A DNA stretch of 64,000 nt from NCBI GenBank assembly GCA_029962745.1, contig CM057152.1, forward strand, positions 25,028,766 to 25,092,765. The letters run 5' to 3'. The DNA is from Echinometra lucunter. Its lineage: Eukaryota > Echinodermata > Echinoidea > Camarodonta > Echinometridae. The notes under the pieces are model-generated. The model was not told the DNA's origin. It did no database searches and saw only the letters and a program-made list of their open reading frames with translations. Position 1 is the first letter of the stretch; each line of letters begins with the position of its first letter. The position numbers and the translations under genes were made by a program. Below are positions 23,640 to 35,332 of the stretch, piece by piece.

Positions 23640-25990
23640 TTTTAAAAGCATTTTGGAGTGCAGCTAGAACAGGATTTTTTTGAATTCATATAACTGTACA
23701 AGGAAATAGCATGCAGTCATTAACTGGAAAAGAATGAGATGGCTGGTATTATGATGATTATGCACACAATAATTATGATAGATGTTCTTCTCAATCAGTG
23801 ACATGACAGAGTTTACTTGTTTGGTTAACCATTGGAATGTTTTCTGTCTAAAACATGCAAAAGTATACATAGAGAAGGCTACTGGGGCCCGTTTCACGAA
23901 ACCGTCATAAGTCAACTTCTCAGCTAAGATCGCCGCTAGTTGGCTAGTTGTCTGCTACGTGTTTCACGAAGCCGTGCTTGCCAAGATCAACGCCAACATC
24001 CCGACTAAGAACCTATGACGCCTCTGACCCTGTCATATCTTTTTTCGTTGATATGCAGCGCCATCACATGCCACTAATTTGGTAGATTATGGCTGGCCAA
24101 AATGGAAGCTACATAGATTTAAAAAAATAATTCACATCTATCTTTCCTAAGGGTTCCTGCAATCAGTAATTCATCCTTTCTCATGTATAAATATTATATA
24201 TCATGTTTCACATGAAACGATCTGCAAAAAAGGTTTCCTAGGGGATTTCTCCCGTGATTGTACATCTAACAAAAGAACGCAATTCTGCCACGTCAGGCAA
24301 GGCATAGTCCAAGGGATAGTCTGCCAATTTCAGACCCATATTTATTCAAAGATAATTTATATCGTAGATTTTTAAACAAAATAGTTTTATGAGACATATT
24401 TTAGCTAGTAATTTACCAAAATTATGCATATCAACGTTTTGGTCAAGACATGATGCTGGATAAATATTTAATTTGCCTCCTTTTTTCGGTCATGAACGTA
24501 AGGGTTTATTTTGCTAATCTAGTGTCCCGGGGGTTCCCATCTTACGTTCAAAACGATAATTAACTTAATTACTAAAAACAGAATTTTATAAGTTTTTCTT
24601 TGGTGTAATCTGCCTTCTTTGAAAACATCTTGTATCTATAACCCCTTGCTACTATTTCTAATCTTTGCACTCTCCAGTTCACTCAAATAATTGCAGTTTT
24701 GATAAAATTCTTTTACAAAATATACGTGTTATTGTGATCAAGGCTATGTGTTGTCACATTTCAACATCGATTCACGAGATATTTAGCTAGCATGCTCTTC
24801 GTGAAACGGTTTATCAAGATTAGAGTCATCTCCGTAGTTGGCGGACAAAGATATGACTAACTTGGCGTTGGTTTCCAGAAACAGGCCCCTGATCCACTTT
24901 GATTTGTAAGAGTTCATCTATTTAGTTACGTTTTGGAAACTGTTTGGAATGTATTCTACAAGCAAACACAACAAGAAAAAATGTGAAAGGTATGTCATCT
25001 GTAGGGATGTACATAGTACTTGGAAAATGCCATTAAACTATTCAGACATGGCAGATTTTGTTTTGGAGAATATTTCAATGCAATGACATGCCAGCGTTTA
25101 CATGTTTGGGTTACCAGTGGAATTTTTTCTGTTTTCTTTCTTTTTAAAACATGCAAAAGTGTACACAGAAAAGGCCATTGATCTACTTTGATTTGCAAGA
25201 GTTCATCTATTTAGTTTCTTTTTGGAAACTGTTTTGAATGTATTCTATACACGAAAAATGCAAAAGATATGTCTTCTGTCAGGATGTACATTGTACTTGG
25301 AAAATGTCATTAAACTAGTCTGATATTGCGGCTTTTGTTTAGGAGAATATTTTAATTCAATGACATGCCAGCGTTTACAGGTTTGGTTGACCAGTGGAAT
25401 CTTTTCTTCTTTTTTTTTTTCTTTTTCTTTTTAAAACATGCAAAAGTGTACATGTACATAGAGAAGGCCATTGATCTATTTTGATTTGCAAGAGTTCATC
25501 TATTTAGTTTCTTTTTGGAAACTGGTTTGAATGTATTTTACACAAAAAAATGTAAAACGTATGTCTTCTGTCGGGATGCACATTGTACTTGGAAAATTCT
25601 ATTAAACTAGTCTGATATGGCGGCTTTTGTTTAAGAGAATATTGCAATACAATGACATGCCAGCATTTACTAGTTTGATTAACCAGTGGAATGTTTTCAT
25701 GCAAAAGTGTACACGTAGAAGGCCATTGGTCTACTTTGACTTTAGATTTTATCTATTTAGTTTCTTTTTGGAAACTGTTTGGAATGTATTCTACACACGT
25801 ACACACCAAAAAAATGCAATAGTGTGTCTGCTTTTGGGATACGTACGTTGTACTTGTAAAATGTCATTAAACTAGTCTGATATGGTGGACGAAAAATGTT
25901 TTTGAGTATAACTCTCTCAATGTATAGGCCTATGCAGGTCGTGGGAATGCACGGAGTCATCTGTTACATGTGTTATTTGAAAAGCAGTTG
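23640..25990 (+). repeat. Tandem repeat, unit about 250-290 bp, interrupted by a transposon
   Basis: The marker TCTATTTAG recurs at 24917, 25206, 25499 and 25752 (spacings 289, 293 and 253). It is followed each time by a TTTGGAAACTG-like word, a TGTACTTGGAAAATG word and CAATGACATGCCAGC. The 5'-most unit is split by the insertion at 23885-24888. Antisense frames in each unit give similar 60-80-aa pseudo-ORFs. Confidence 0.8.
23885..24888 (+). mobile_element. 1,004-bp nonautonomous DNA transposon, 3-bp target duplication
   Basis: Inverted termini GGGCCCGTTTCACGAAAC and, in reverse complement at the right, GGGCCTGTTTCTGGAAAC. CTG is duplicated on both sides (23882-23884 and 24889-24891). Removing the insert plus one CTG restores GGCTACTGATCCAC, which aligns with GGCCATTGATCTAC in the neighbouring tandem repeat unit (about 25166), so the empty site is confirmed internally. 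A 3-bp duplication suggests a PIF/Harbinger-type family. Subterminal TTTCACGAARCCGT words repeat inside. A partial relative lies at 32400-32811. Confidence 0.75.
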
Positions 25991-27960
25991 AATGGCAGAC
26001 TGTATACATTTTTAGACATGGTAGATATTCTTTTGATTTTAAGGGATGGATTTTGGATTGTATGGACAAATGTTTACTGCAAGGGTTCACTGTCTTAGTT
26101 CATTTAAAGCTGATTCAAGAGGTAAACAGGGAAGATCAGCTTCAAATTCAATGAGTAGAAATAAGAAATGAATAATTACAGGGCACCTTTGATTATTTTT
26201 TTTCTCTCTCTGTGAAGGGGATATGACTAATGTTCCAAAATGCATTGAATATCTGTTTTCCAAACATGGTTTTCTTCACTCTTTTATCCTTTTTTTTTTC
26301 TTCTTTTATACAGGGGAAGGAAATTCCCCCCTTTCACTATTTTTTGTTTTCTGTTTTTTGTGATAAAGTGGTAAAGTGGTATCCAGTCAAAATACCACCA
26401 AAATGAAAGGTAGAGGGAGGTTATTGAAATGTGGCTATGGTGGAATATTTCAAATACATGTATAGTAAAGCCATGACAGGCCGTACACAGTACAAGTAAC
26501 ATGTGAAGGCAGACCAGGCAGAAAAGGGAATCTAGAATTGCAGTGGGAAGAATTTTTCTTGTTAATTTTTGCCTCTTTTTTTTTTTTTTTATATTGATTG
26601 CAGCTTTAGTTTAGAATAACAAAGGAATGAAGAAAGTACTTCATTCTGATGCTAAAAGAGAAGCAGTGAAGTAGTCTCTCCATGTATTTTTTTTTTTTTT
26701 TTTTAATAATTGTCAAAATGTGTTGTTCTTTTTTTTAAAACCTTTTTCTATGGAATATTGACAAAAGAGAGGAAGATATGAAATATACACTATGGTCCTT
26801 GTATGTACGTGTAATAAAGTTTCATGTACAGTAGGTATGGAGATGCTTGGGAGGAAATAGGATCATTTATTTACCAGTCTGTTTTACCCACATTTTCAGG
26901 CAAAAGATAGTTGATATAGCATGTGGTCGATATGCGATAGATCTTTTGTGAACTGGGAAAGGTAGAAAGAGGGGTACATGGTCTGAATTGTCTGGTGTAT
27001 GACACTGTATGTACTGTATAGTAAAGGCAGGATAGAACAATTTTTTTTTCTTCTTCCTTAAATTGAGATGTCGATATAAAGTGCATTCAACTTGGTATCT
27101 TTTTTTTCCCCCCCCCCTTTTTTCAGTGTTGTGTAACGATTTATGCAGAAAAACTATATATATGAAAGATTCTTAACATAAACAGAAAAGGAAATGTAGG
27201 ATGAAATAGTAAGATCTCGAGGGTTTATTTGCTTAGAGCAGTTTACAGAGAAATTTTTTACCCAGGTGCCTTGAGAGTGACAAAGGAAAGGTGGGGCAGA
27301 TGGAATACATGAAATGTTCCTGTCTTGTTTTGTTTCTTTTTTTTTGTTGTTGTTTTTTGGGGGGTTCTTCTTTTTTTTCTTTTTTTTCAGTTTTTTTTTT
27401 TTAATATAGTAAGAAGATATAATGAAGAGGTGAAGATGTTTGTTCTTTGGAGAAAGAAAAAAAAAAAGAAACAACTACAAATGATTTATTCATAGGCATT
27501 TGATCCTTTCTTTTGACCTCCTTTTGCATCAAGAGGTTATTAGTGTAGTTAACCTGTAGTACGTGATTTGTTTTGTATATAAGTTACAACATGGACCATG
27601 GTCTCAAGAAGAATAGCAGGAACGGGTGGGAGGGGGGTACAGGTCTTTTGCGATGTTTGACGTAATTGCAAGACATTTCAATTGGTGTGGATGGCGGGGT
27701 GGAGGTGGGATGCTGGGTTGGGGTAGGGCATGGGTGTGTGTGTTTGGAGCTGACTTTGCGTTTGCGGGTGTGGTGTTTGTTAGAGTGGTTGAGTGTGTGT
27801 TTCGGTTACTGTTTTGACTTCACAATGCTTTCTTGTGATCAGAACATTTACGTTCGTCTATGCTGCAACACACAATGTGTTGATGTACATGTAATGGGGG
27901 TAGAAATGAACTGCAAATAGATTTATCTCCCTTGTTGAGTTTTACACTTTATCACCTGAT

Positions 27961-30900
27961 ATGGCGTCGAAGATGATTTTCATTTCTGTGAATGTGAGAG
28001 GGATAAGGGACAAAGTGAAAAGGAAAAATATTTTTGAGTGGTGTAGGAAAAAAGATGGCAAAATTATATTTTTACAGGAAACGTATAGTACTCCGGATGT
28101 GGAAGAGGAATGAAGAAGGGATTGGAATGGTACCATTATTTTTAACCATGGTACGAATCACAGTCGGGGAGTCTTAGTGCTCTTAGCCCCTAGTCTAGAA
28201 TTAAATGTAACCGAAACTGTAATTGATGCAGATGGCCGCTGTATATGTATTAAACACTCATTTTAGGAAATGTTTATTTCCCTACAAGGGATAAAGAAAA
28301 CTTACAAATTGAATTTTTGTCGCAGATCGAGAAGTTTATTCATCGCTTGATGGATCGGGATTGTTCATTGATACTTGGGGGAGACTTTAACACAGTTATG
28401 AATGAGAATTTGGATTATATGGGGATGAAAAAAGGATTAACAAGTACCAAATTTAAGAACTTCTTTGTTAACTTTTTAGATAATTATGACTTAATAGATA
28501 TTTGGAGGAAGAGAAATCCACAAGAGAAACAATATACGTTCACACAAAGATCACCATTGGTTCAAAGTGGACTAGATTATTGGTTTATTTCATCTAAACT
28601 GAGAAGTCTTGTGAATATGTGTGATATTCTTGTATCAATAACTCCAGATCATTCTGCCATTACACTGCGATTCAGTAACTTTGGTGAGAATTATTCCCAT
28701 GGACGGTCCTATTGGAAGTTTAACAACAGCCTCCGTGCAGATAAAGATTTTGTAGAAGGAATGAAGAAACAAATTACTGAATTAAAGAAAATTTGGTGTC
28801 CTCAAATTTTAGACAAGATTGTTTTTTGGGGATTTTATGAAAATGAAAATTAGGGAATTTACTAGAAAATTTTCGCAAGAAAGGGCAAAGAGAAGGAAAG
28901 ATGAGATTAAAATTTTGGAAGAAGAAATTAGAAAGTTGGAGAAATATTTAGTGAACACTCCTTTGAAGACGATAAGTGACGAAATTCAAACAAAGAAAAG
29001 GGAATTAGAAAATTTGTATGACTATTCTCGTTAGGGATTAAAGGTTAGGTCTCGGGCCGGATGGTATGAAGACGGGGAAAAGAACATGCAATACTTTACA
29101 CAATTATTGGAGTCAAATAAAAGAAAAAGTGTAATCAAAGAAATATACAATAAGGAGGGAGAGGTGATTACGGAAAAAAAGGAAATATTAAGCTTAATCA
29201 GGAACTTTTACGAAAAACTATATGGGTCGAAGGAAAGTGACAATGAAAAAATGAATCCAATAGATTTTTTATATGATGTACCAAAATTAAGTAAAGAAAG
29301 TCAAGATTTTTGTGAAGGAAAATTGAACAAAGACGAGTGTTTTGAAGTTATAAAGGAGATGAAATTCAATAAATCCCCAGGCAATGATGGATTGAGCGTT
29401 GAGTTTTATTACACTTTTTGGCTATTGGGGGGAATGGTTGTAGAGGCATTAAACGAAACATTTGATAAAGAAAGGTTGTCAAATTCTCAAAGGCAGGGAG
29501 TTATTACATTAATTGAAAAGGAAGGGAAAAATACAAGGGACATTAAAAATTATAGACCAATAACGCTCTTAAATGTAGACTATAAGATTCTATCAAAAGT
29601 TCTAGCAAAAAGGATCAAGGAAGTTTTAGGAGAAGTGGTTCACCACGATCAGGTCGGGTATATTAAAAATAGAAACATAGGGGAGGCGGTCCGGCTTATA
29701 GATGATATGTTTTTTTATTCTAGGAATAAATCATTAATTGGTTTTTTATTTGCAGTGGATTTTGAGAAGGCTTTTGATAGGTTTCACATGTTTATTTAAA
29801 TAAAGTATTGAAATCATTTGGTTTTGGGGAGGATTTTTGCAGATGGGTGAAAGTTTTATATAATAATTGCAGTAGCTGTATTATGAATGGGGGTCAGTCA
29901 ACTGGTTACTTTCAAATAAAGAGAGGGGTTAGACAAGGGGATCCTCTTTCACCATATCTATTTGTTTTAGTAATCGAAACCTTAGCTAGGGTCATAAGGA
30001 GGGATGAGGAAATTAGTGGAATCAAATTAGGGGACAGGGAAATTAGGCAAATTATGTATGCTGATGACATGACTATTTTTGTGAAAGATGTTAATTCTGT
30101 AGAAAAATTGAAAAGGATTTTGGAAGATTTTGAATATGTCAGTGGTTTAAGAGTTAACAAGGACAAAACAAACTTTGTTTGGTTAGGTAATGAGAGGGAG
30201 AAACCTAGCTCATTTTTCTTTGGACATAACGTGGAGGAAATAAAAATATTGGGAGTTTATTTTTCAAGAAATCTAAAAAGAAAGAATGAAGTGAATTATA
30301 AAGAAATATTAAGTAGAATAAAGCGTTTGGTAGGATGGTGGAAGCAACGGGATCTAACTATTTTCGGGAGAATTCAGTTGTTGAAAACGTATGCTCTTTC
30401 AAAAGTTAATTATATCTCCTCGTTAATAGTAGTCCCACACGATATTTTCAGGGAGGTAGAAAGAATATCGTTTGAATTTGTTTGGGGAGGGAAAGACAGA
30501 ATAAAAAGGAAAAATATTGTACCAAGATTACCAATTCGGAGGGTTGAGAATGAATAATTTTGACATCTTTGTCAAAAGTCAACGATTAATGTGGGTAAAA
30601 CTTTTACTAAAATGAGGAAGAACTATCTGGATGGAAGGCATCATTCGACTTTTGTTGTTCAAAGATAGGAGGTCGTTTTGTGTTTTTATGTAACTATGAC
30701 ATTGGTAAAATGGATTTGAATAACATACCTCCGTTCTATATAGAACTTTTAAAAGTTTGGCAAGAAATGAAGAGATGTAGATTTTACGAAGATAATATAT
30801 ATAACCCTATCATATTTAATAATACAGATGTGTGTATAAAAAATAAAACGGTTTATGATGAAGAATTGTTTAAAAAGGGAATGTATGGTCAGGGATGTTA

Positions 30901-31697
30901 TAGAAAATAGAATTATGAAACCATACGCGCATTTTTGGAATATGGGAATTAAAGGTAACAGTTTGTTAAAAGTACATGACATATGTTCAGTAATTCCAGA
31001 TGAATATAAGGAGGGAAATTTTATGCATATTGATACTTCTAGATATGGTATTCCTTTAAAAATTTCAGATAATATTGAATTATTATCTAGTTTGAAATCA
31101 AGAAGAGTTTATAATTACTTCATTAAGCAGCTACAGAATGATTAAGATTTACAGGTGAGGGATGGACACAGTCAGTTTAGCTTCACTGATATGGAACTAA
31201 GAAATATATTTTTAGGAGTGAAAGGTTCCATCTTTTGTAGCAAATTGCGAGAATTTCAGTTCAAATTATTACATGGAGCTATTTATACTAATGAGAACTT
31301 ATTCAAGTTTGGGTTTATATCAGATAATTTGTGCTCCTTTTGTAAACAGGAAGTTGAAACATACCCACACTTGTTCCTGAAATGTCATTTAGTTCATACA
31401 CTATGGGAAGAAGTGGTCAAACATTTTAAGTTACCTGAAATTGGGCTAGGGTCATGGGACGAGATATTTCTTGGATTAAAGGGGAAATCTCAAAGAATAA
31501 ATCTATGTAATACTGTAATCTTTTTGTTAAAATATATTATTTTTTCTGCAAGGTCAAAGGGAATCATTCCATCATTTGAAAATACATTGAAATTGATTGA
31601 TAGCTATAAAGAAAATGAAAAGAAATTAGCGACGAAGAGAGGCACATTACATGTACATTTGCAGAAGTGGGATGAGCTAACAGATGGAACAGTGTAG
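27961..31697 (+). pseudogene. LINE ORF2 relic: AP-type endonuclease and reverse transcriptase (Tx1/L1 type)
   Basis: The reading starts MASKMIFISVNVRG at 27961. Endonuclease motifs follow in order: SVNVRGIRDK, IFLQETY, GGDFNTV (about 28380), SGLDYWF and TPDHSAI (about 28650). RT motifs are SPGNDG (about 29380), NYRPITLLNVDYKI (about 29550), DQVGYIKNR, AVDFEKAFDR (about 29755), RGVRQGDPLSP (about 29925) and the catalytic YADD (30057-30068). The C-terminus has the CSFC...ETYPHLFLKC zinc-binding-like motif (about 31330-31385). It would nick DNA and copy element RNA by target-primed reverse transcription. It is broken by TGA at 28111, TAG at 28264 with a frame change, a frame change near 28840, TAG at 29032, a frameshift near 29780 and further lesions near 30540, 30613, 30900 and 31143. 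Domain order and motif spellings fit the Tx1 branch of the L1 group. Confidence 0.85.
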
Positions 31698-32229
31698 GAA
31701 GTCAAAGGTAAACCCGGAAAGTCCATGTTGTTTGGGTGTGACTGGAGCGTTGTGTGTGTTAGGGTGTGTTTGTGAGAGGGTGTGTGTGCGTGTGTAAGGG
31801 TGTGTGTGTTTGTGTGAGAGTATGCGTGTGCGTTTGTGTGTGAGTGTGCGTGTGCGTGTGGGAGGTTATGCGGGTGGAAGGGAGGAGGAAGGGGTGGTAG
31901 GGTGGGAGGAGGGGGAAGTAGGTGGGGTGACGGGGTTAGGTAATGTAATCTTATATACCTTCCTCTCTTTTTTGTTGTTTTAAGCTGTTTTATTTGAATG
32001 AAAAAAAAAATAATTGTATAATCATGTATAATTTGAGATTTCTCTATGATCTTTGAGTTGATGTAATTAAGTTGGTTATTTTTTTTTTTTTTTATCAATT
32101 GATGAATCTAAATGTATATGATTAACTGTTCATGAATATGTCTTGTACACTGATGATTTAATTTGTTAATTTTATGTATTGCTGTATGAGAGGAAGGAAA
32201 TAATATATCTCTTAAAACAAAAAAAAAAA
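31698..32229 (+). mobile_element. LINE 3' UTR and A-rich tail
   Basis: After the ORF2 stop is a GT-rich minisatellite (31735-31865), a GGGAGG-rich stretch and AT-rich DNA ending in an A-rich tract (32214-32229). The A-run marks the likely 3' end of the retrotransposon. A MITE starts at once. Confidence 0.6.
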
Positions 32230-32230
32230 T

Positions 32231-32397
32231 GTTAAGACCTTAAACGATAACCCTTCCTATACGTTGGGGGCTGGGCCGCATGGGATACATAAACATAACG
32301 CCATGGTCGTCGTGCGCATGTACGTACACTGAACTTTTTTTACAGGCTTAGGTGGTGTGGTTATCGTATAGGAAGGGTTATCGTTTAAGGTCTTAAC
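32231..32397. mobile_element. 167-bp MITE with perfect 33-bp inverted repeats
   Basis: Positions 32231-32263 and 32365-32397 are exact reverse complements (start GTTAAGACCTTAAACGATAA). The 101-bp spacer is non-coding. If the outermost GTTA/TAAC is counted as flank, the target would be TA. Perfect arms mean a recent insertion, or gene conversion or strong hairpin maintenance. Confidence 0.85.
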
Positions 32398-32399
32398 AC

Positions 32400-32811
32400 T
32401 GTTTCTGGAAATCAACGCCAAGTTAGTCATATCTTTGTCCGCCAACTACAGATATGTCTCTAATTTGCTAAACCGTTTCATGAAGAACATCCTAGCTAAA
32501 TATCTTGTGATATTGATACTATCAGTGAGGAAATGGGACAACACATAGCCTTGATCACAAATTCACAATAACACATAGGTCTAAAAAAAAGTTGCAAAAG
32601 GATTTTTATCTAAACTGCAAATATTTGAGTGAATGGGAGAATGCAAAGATTAGAAATAGTAGCAAGGGGGTTATGGATACAAGATATTTTTCAAATTAGG
32701 CACATCATCCCAAAGAAAAACTTATAAAATTCAGTTTTTTTAGAAATTATGTTCATTATTGCTTGGAAGTTGGAACATAAGATGAGTACCCCCATGACAT
32801 AGTGTGCCTTA
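32400..32811 (-). mobile_element. Partial copy of the 23885-24888 transposon family
   Basis: On the plus strand it reads GTTTCTGGAAATCAACGCCA and continues as the reverse complement of the right end of the element at 23885-24888 through the AACATAAGATGAGTACCCCC region. The outer GGGCC terminus is missing and the other end is absent, so it is a truncated relic. Confidence 0.7.
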
Positions 32812-33203
32812 ATCGAAATTGGAAAAAGGGTGTTTTTGAGCTTGTAGACCTCTACTTGAAATTGGAAAAAAGGGTGTTTTTTCTGGTCCTTGTTTGCAAT
32901 TTTCTGTTTTTGACTCAGATGTGAATTGAATTTGAAAGGGGTGGTTTAGTAAAAGTGTACTTGGAGTGCGAAAAATAGGGGTGATTTTTAAAGGCAAATT
33001 TGTGCCCGTTTTGTGCCAAATAGGGGTAAAAATGGCTGAAAATGTACTTGAAACGCCACGAAATAGGGATCAAATTCTGGGTTGCCGAACGATCATGGTT
33101 ACACCTTTGAATATAGAGTGACAACACTGGGTGTTTCATTCGGCAGTACATGTTGCAATTTAACTTTATCATGAAGTTTTATCTCTTGATTTCACTTAGG
33201 GCC
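32812..33203. other. Intergenic with a short internal repeat
   Basis: GAAATTGGAAAAAGGGTGTT words repeat near 32815 and 32858, and AAATAGGGG-type words near 32970-33070. No gene. Confidence 0.45.
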
Positions 33204-33207
33204 TTAA

Positions 33208-33686
33208 AGGGGGTACCCAATGTTGAAACAATGTTAGTTCATTTAAAAGAGCAGGATTTTATTAGCAGAAAATCATCTGCCTAAAGTTTTTTAAAAGACG
33301 TGTTGCCAAGGAAACCCCCAAATGTGGTAAGATTTCATGATATTTTTGACCCCTCAGCTGTGACCCAGTTTCAACTGGGTACCCACTTTGACGTCAAAAT
33401 GACGTCAAAGTGGGTACCTTGTCGCGCAATTCTAGCAAAGTGCGCGTAAGGCATAATACATTTTGTACAGTCTCGCGCGCGGCACAACTGCAATGCGCGA
33501 AGCTGGGTACCCACTTTTACGTCATACCTCGTGCTCAAATTTTTTGGTCAACTCTTTAATTTTTATGAGAAAATTAGCCAAAATGCATTGATTTCGATTG
33601 AAATTCATCAAATTTTTAATGTTATTCTTCTTAGAATTCTATTCTCGATCATATATCAAAATTTTGTTTATCATTGTGTACTCACT
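33208..33686 (-). mobile_element. 479-bp TTAA element, family B (opposite orientation)
   Basis: Reverse-complement copy of 9106-9582, between TTAA at 33204-33207 and TTAA at 33687-33690, starting AGGGGGTACCCAATG. The paired TGACGTCA palindromes are conserved (33389-33396 and 33400-33407). An inner GACCCAGTTTCAACTGGGT hairpin is also shared. Confidence 0.8.
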
Positions 33687-33690
33687 TTAA

Positions 33691-34939
33691 AACAAAATTC
33701 TCACTTCATTCTCACCTAATCGGTAAGCATAGGACAACAATGAAGTAACTTTTGTTGTTAGGCCTAGAAATATTGTTTGTAGATATATGTCAGTGAATTT
33801 CAAGTTGTGGGTTGTGCCATTATTGCGCACTAGTTGTTTTGACAATATTCTTGGGCTGTCTGGTGGGCACAACCCACCACTGAAAATGTCTCGCCGCGGG
33901 TAATCCTTAATGTAGTCGGTATGACAGTCCTATTTAACTGACACTGTAACTTAGAAAAGTACTTTCCGTTGAAGTTTTTTGGCTGATTTGTGATCCTAAG
34001 TGGTCCATGAACATTTTCAGCTTGGTTGCCCAAACAGCATCTTTGAGCAATTTGCATAATTTTCATAATTCTGTATACATACCGGTTTTACAGCGCAAAG
34101 ACAACTTACACAGAATGTTCATACTGAACTACGTGCCAGTTGTGTATGTGCACTGATACGGAACTCTAATAGTGTTGCCTATCTCGTGAATTCAACACGT
34201 GATGAAACAAAACGACCTTAATCAGATATGGTTGCACATCCAGTTAGGGGTTTGTGGGACATGGAAATCATTTCAATGTTATTGTTACAATTGGAAATAT
34301 GCTTTTGTACTAAGAATCATGTTGATATCAACTTTATATCTATAAACAACTGTGAGTGTACTTTTTTGCACCTAGAATAAGAGTAGTCCTGCTCCTAATG
34401 AACAGGTATTTATGTGCCCTAGCAGGTTAGCAGCCTTCTTGTACTGTTTTAGTTCCTTTTGGGGTACCTCTTCGTGGAATGTTAGCCGTATGGATTAAAT
34501 CAACGTTATTTGAACACCCTAACACCACAAGTATGTTTCCAACTCAATTGTGCATTTCAGAAACTAGATGTTTGTTTTTTTTTCTTAAATATGATACGAT
34601 TGTTGCAGTCATATATGGTGCATAATGATGTGCATATGTATCTATTTAATTATAAGACTTTGTATGTTTTTAATGCTAGAGCCCAAATATTTTCAACCAT
34701 TGACATGTGATTCTGTGCGTGAACGCTACTCAAGTCCGACTATGGCTGCAGTAAACATTTTTTTTTTTTTTAAAGATGGGCCGAAACGAAGGATATATAC
34801 TGCTGTTATTACTATTCTTAAAGGGATCGCTTAACTTTGTCTCTTTTCCAAAAAAAAAAGTTTCCAGTTTGTCTATGCATGTTCGTTTTCCTGATCCATT
34901 TCTAGCTATCTTTCCTATTCTTTCATTGCAGTTTTTTCT
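33691..34939. other. Intergenic, nothing recognised
   Basis: The word CACAACCCACCACTGAAAAT near 33869 recurs near 62019 and 62210, so part of this is a dispersed repeat. No supported gene. Confidence 0.4.
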
Positions 34940-35250
34940 TTAGTCTTCATGAATCTGTTTTTGAAGAGTTCTTGCAATCTCTCCCTGATGATCATTGTTC
35001 GATGAAGTGGTGCTCCATCAGTCCATCTTGTGATCACCATATTCTTTTGAAGCTCCCATCTGGTTGGCGAATTTGAAAGAAGTGTTGATCAAGCTCTGGA
35101 GCGATCTCTTTGATGAGTCGTAACTAGCGTTCTCCATTTAGATTTCCATCATAGAAGAAGCCTGATCAACACTCAGTTAGCACTTACCACAGAGTCCTAC
35201 CCAGACAGAAACCTTCTCGAGGCTTTTGTTGACCTCGAGGCAGGTTGTAG
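34940..35250 (-). pseudogene. Tc1/mariner-type DDE transposase relic
   Basis: Minus-strand conceptual reading, with frame changes, gives VSVWVGLCG (about 35200), GFFYDGNLNGER (about 35150), LRLIKEIAPELDQHFFQ, then RIW.SQDGAP.HR and RERLQELFKNRF (about 34960). This matches the central DDE core of Tc1/mariner-type transposases, in which a strand ending in QDGAP carries the second catalytic Asp. In-frame TAG and TGA codons and at least two frameshifts make it non-functional. The first and third catalytic regions are not seen. Confidence 0.6.
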
Positions 35251-35273
35251 ATTGGCGCATGGCCGTATGCAGC

Positions 35274-35294
35274 GGGGCGGGGGGGGGGGGGGGG
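35274..35294. repeat. poly(G) tract
   Basis: A G-run with one C (GGGGCGGGG...) that precedes a Helentron-like element by about 40 bp. Confidence 0.85.
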
Positions 35295-35332
35295 AGCAGG
35301 GGGCAGGTGCCCCTTAGAAATTTTCAAGACAT

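Larger units (their letters stand above)
22563..27960 (+). mobile_element. Repeat-filled region between LINE ORF1 and ORF2
   Basis: Without the 1,004-bp DNA transposon at 23885-24888 this is about 4.4 kb of non-coding DNA. It holds tandem repeats of about 130 bp (22690-23125) and about 250-290 bp (23640-25990). A pair of diverged blocks lies near 23340-23560 and 26510-26660, both carrying GAAGAAAGTACTTCAT. T-rich runs are frequent. It may be part of one long LINE, or ORF1 and ORF2 may belong to two insertions; the shared strand and element type favour the former without proving it. Confidence 0.5.

Noticed and set aside
28317..28853. Stand-alone endonuclease/exonuclease-family gene
   Set aside because: It is the endonuclease part of the broken LINE ORF2, in line with the RT domain downstream.
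31604..32098. 164-codon minus-strand His/Pro/Thr-rich frame
   Set aside because: Generated by the GT-rich minisatellite in the LINE 3' UTR.
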